A stretch of DNA of 5,310 nt from Spirochaetaceae bacterium (GTDB lineage: Bacteria > Spirochaetota > Spirochaetia > Treponematales > Breznakiellaceae). The notes below the pieces were generated by a model that was not told the origin of the DNA, did not search any database, and saw only the letters and a list, made by a program, of their open reading frames with translations. The position numbers and the translations under genes are program-made. The DNA is taken from the NCBI GenBank assembly GCA_031255395.1, contig JAIRSQ010000016.1:1-5310 (forward strand). Direction: 5' to 3'. Below, in pieces: positions 4,696 to 5,310 of this stretch; position 1 is the first letter of the stretch; each line of letters starts with the position of its first letter.

Positions 4696-4911
4696 ATGAA
4701 TGTTTTTATATACGTTTTAGATACTCTTGCGGATTGGGAAATCAGTTATCTGATGGCAGAAATCAATAGCGGGCGATATCTAAAGAAAAATATTGAAAAG
4801 CCCGGAATTATAAAAGTCGGGAAAAATCTGAAGCCAATAAAGTCATGGTATAATTTATACAAAACAAAGGAAAGCAAATATTTTTTTGAATTAATGGAGT
4901 CAATAAAATAA
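4696..4911 (+). pseudogene. DJ-1/PfpI (ThiJ-like) family protein with internal deletion, 71 residues
   Basis: The start is set by AAAGGAA at 4684-4690, seven bases before the ATG. Residues 1-47 (MNVFIYVLDTLADWEISYLM and onward, through N-S-G-R-Y and I-I-K-V-G-K) match the N-terminus of DJ-1/PfpI-superfamily putative amidases of the YoaZ type, including the conserved Glu15 in L-A-D-W-E. Such proteins have about 190-210 residues. Here residues from about 50 (S-W-Y-N-L-Y-K-T-K-E-S-K-Y-F-F-E-L-M) resemble, from memory, the C-terminal helix of the same family. The middle, with the nucleophilic cysteine elbow, is absent, and this product has no cysteine at all. I infer an in-frame deletion of roughly 120 codons. 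The product cannot have the family's chemistry. It is AT-rich like the EamA gene 23 bases downstream. A truncation with a chance tail is the alternative. Confidence 0.65.
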
Positions 4912-4934
4912 ATCATAAGATATAATATGGCATT

Positions 4935-5310
4935 ATGTGGATCGTATACGCATTATTATCAGCATTTTTCGCGGCATTAACCTCAATTTTTGCAAAAATT
5001 GGAATTGAAAATATAAATTCAAATCTGGCTACGGCATTACGAACGACAGTTGTTTTGATTATGTCTTGGGTTATTGTTTTTATTACAGGGAAACATAACG
5101 AGATTGTAAATATCGGACACAAAAATCTAATATTTTTAATGTTATCCGGGATAGCGACCGGATTATCATGGTTATGTTACTATAGGGCTTTACAGATTGG
5201 TGAAGCCTCAAAAGTTATCCCGATAGACAAATTCAGTTTAGTCATTGGGATGATACTGGCATTTATTGTACTAAGAGAAGCAATAACCGTCAAAACAATT
5301 ATCGGAGGCG
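4935..5310 (+). CDS. EamA-family membrane transporter (3' end cut by window edge)
   Basis: This is a drug/metabolite-transporter superfamily protein of the inner membrane with unknown substrate. The 125 codons present, MWIVYALLSAFFAALTSIFA and onward, contain four hydrophobic segments at about residues 3-20, 33-51, 65-82 and 99-114. The family-typical stretch around residues 78-102 includes S-W-L-C-Y-Y-R-A-L-Q-I-G-E-A-S and V-I-P-I-D-K-F-S. This matches the single-domain EamA proteins of about 140 residues that act as dimers, so perhaps 15-20 residues are missing. The ATG at 4935 is chosen because it opens this frame; an ATG at 4927 is out of frame. No clear ribosome site is visible. TATAAT lies at 4921-4926 but lacks a -35 box at proper distance, so transcription from 4639-4667 through the DJ-1 remnant is more likely. 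The gene is strongly AT-rich compared with leuB or uvrA. Confidence 0.88.
   Translation, partial: MWIVYALLSAFFAALTSIFAKIGIENINSNLATALRTTVVLIMSWVIVFITGKHNEIVNIGHKNLIFLMLSGIATGLSWLCYYRALQIGEASKVIPIDKFSLVIGMILAFIVLREAITVKTIIGG

Noticed and set aside
4913..5122. 69-codon minus-strand open frame opposite the EamA gene
   Set aside because: The plus-strand EamA frame has four membrane segments and family motifs; the minus frame is its complement.

Overview
The window looks like a chromosomal stretch from an anaerobic bacterium, most plausibly a Spirochaetota member of the Treponema type. This taxonomic call is an inference. It rests on three things: an N-terminal-rubredoxin ('reverse') rubrerythrin, which is typical of anaerobes; a septum-initiator protein whose A-R-E-L-G-Y-G motif and layout remind me of Treponema homologues; and an M15 peptidase with a signal peptide and a loose lipobox of the kind spirochaetes tolerate. 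No rRNA or other phylogenetic marker is complete enough to settle it.

Layout: (1) Positions 1-251, minus strand, hold the N-terminal 83 codons of the excinuclease ATPase UvrA, running off the left edge, with a possible promoter containing a dyad. (2) Positions 252-1210 are a gene-free, repeat-rich island. It contains a 7-bp tandem repeat inside imperfect units of about 90-100 bp, inverted copies of the same heptamer, short palindromes, a duplicated GGGGYCTGACCC motif and pieces of a palindromic repeat. (3) Positions 1211-1753, plus strand, encode reverse rubrerythrin, closed by a strong hairpin terminator at 1786-1825. (4) Positions 4373-1856, minus strand, form a probable operon in the order FtsB/DivIC-like protein, leuB, M15/VanY-like D,D-carboxypeptidase. 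leuB and the peptidase overlap by 4 bp, and a hairpin sits between the FtsB-like gene and leuB. (5) Positions 4374-4640 form a second repeat island with a palindromic element and a second copy of the T-rich/heptamer block seen before the rubrerythrin gene. (6) Positions 4640-5310, plus strand, are conspicuously AT-rich. They carry a good sigma-70-like promoter, a DJ-1/PfpI-family gene that appears to have lost its middle by an in-frame deletion, and a partial EamA-family transporter that runs off the right edge.

Functionally the genes are ordinary housekeeping and stress genes: DNA repair, peroxide defence, leucine synthesis, cell division and cell wall. The two rightmost genes look acquired from a low-GC source. 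I found no defence system, CRISPR array, transposase or tRNA. The most interesting material is the repeat architecture and the internally deleted DJ-1-like gene; I do not see a convincing new multi-gene system.
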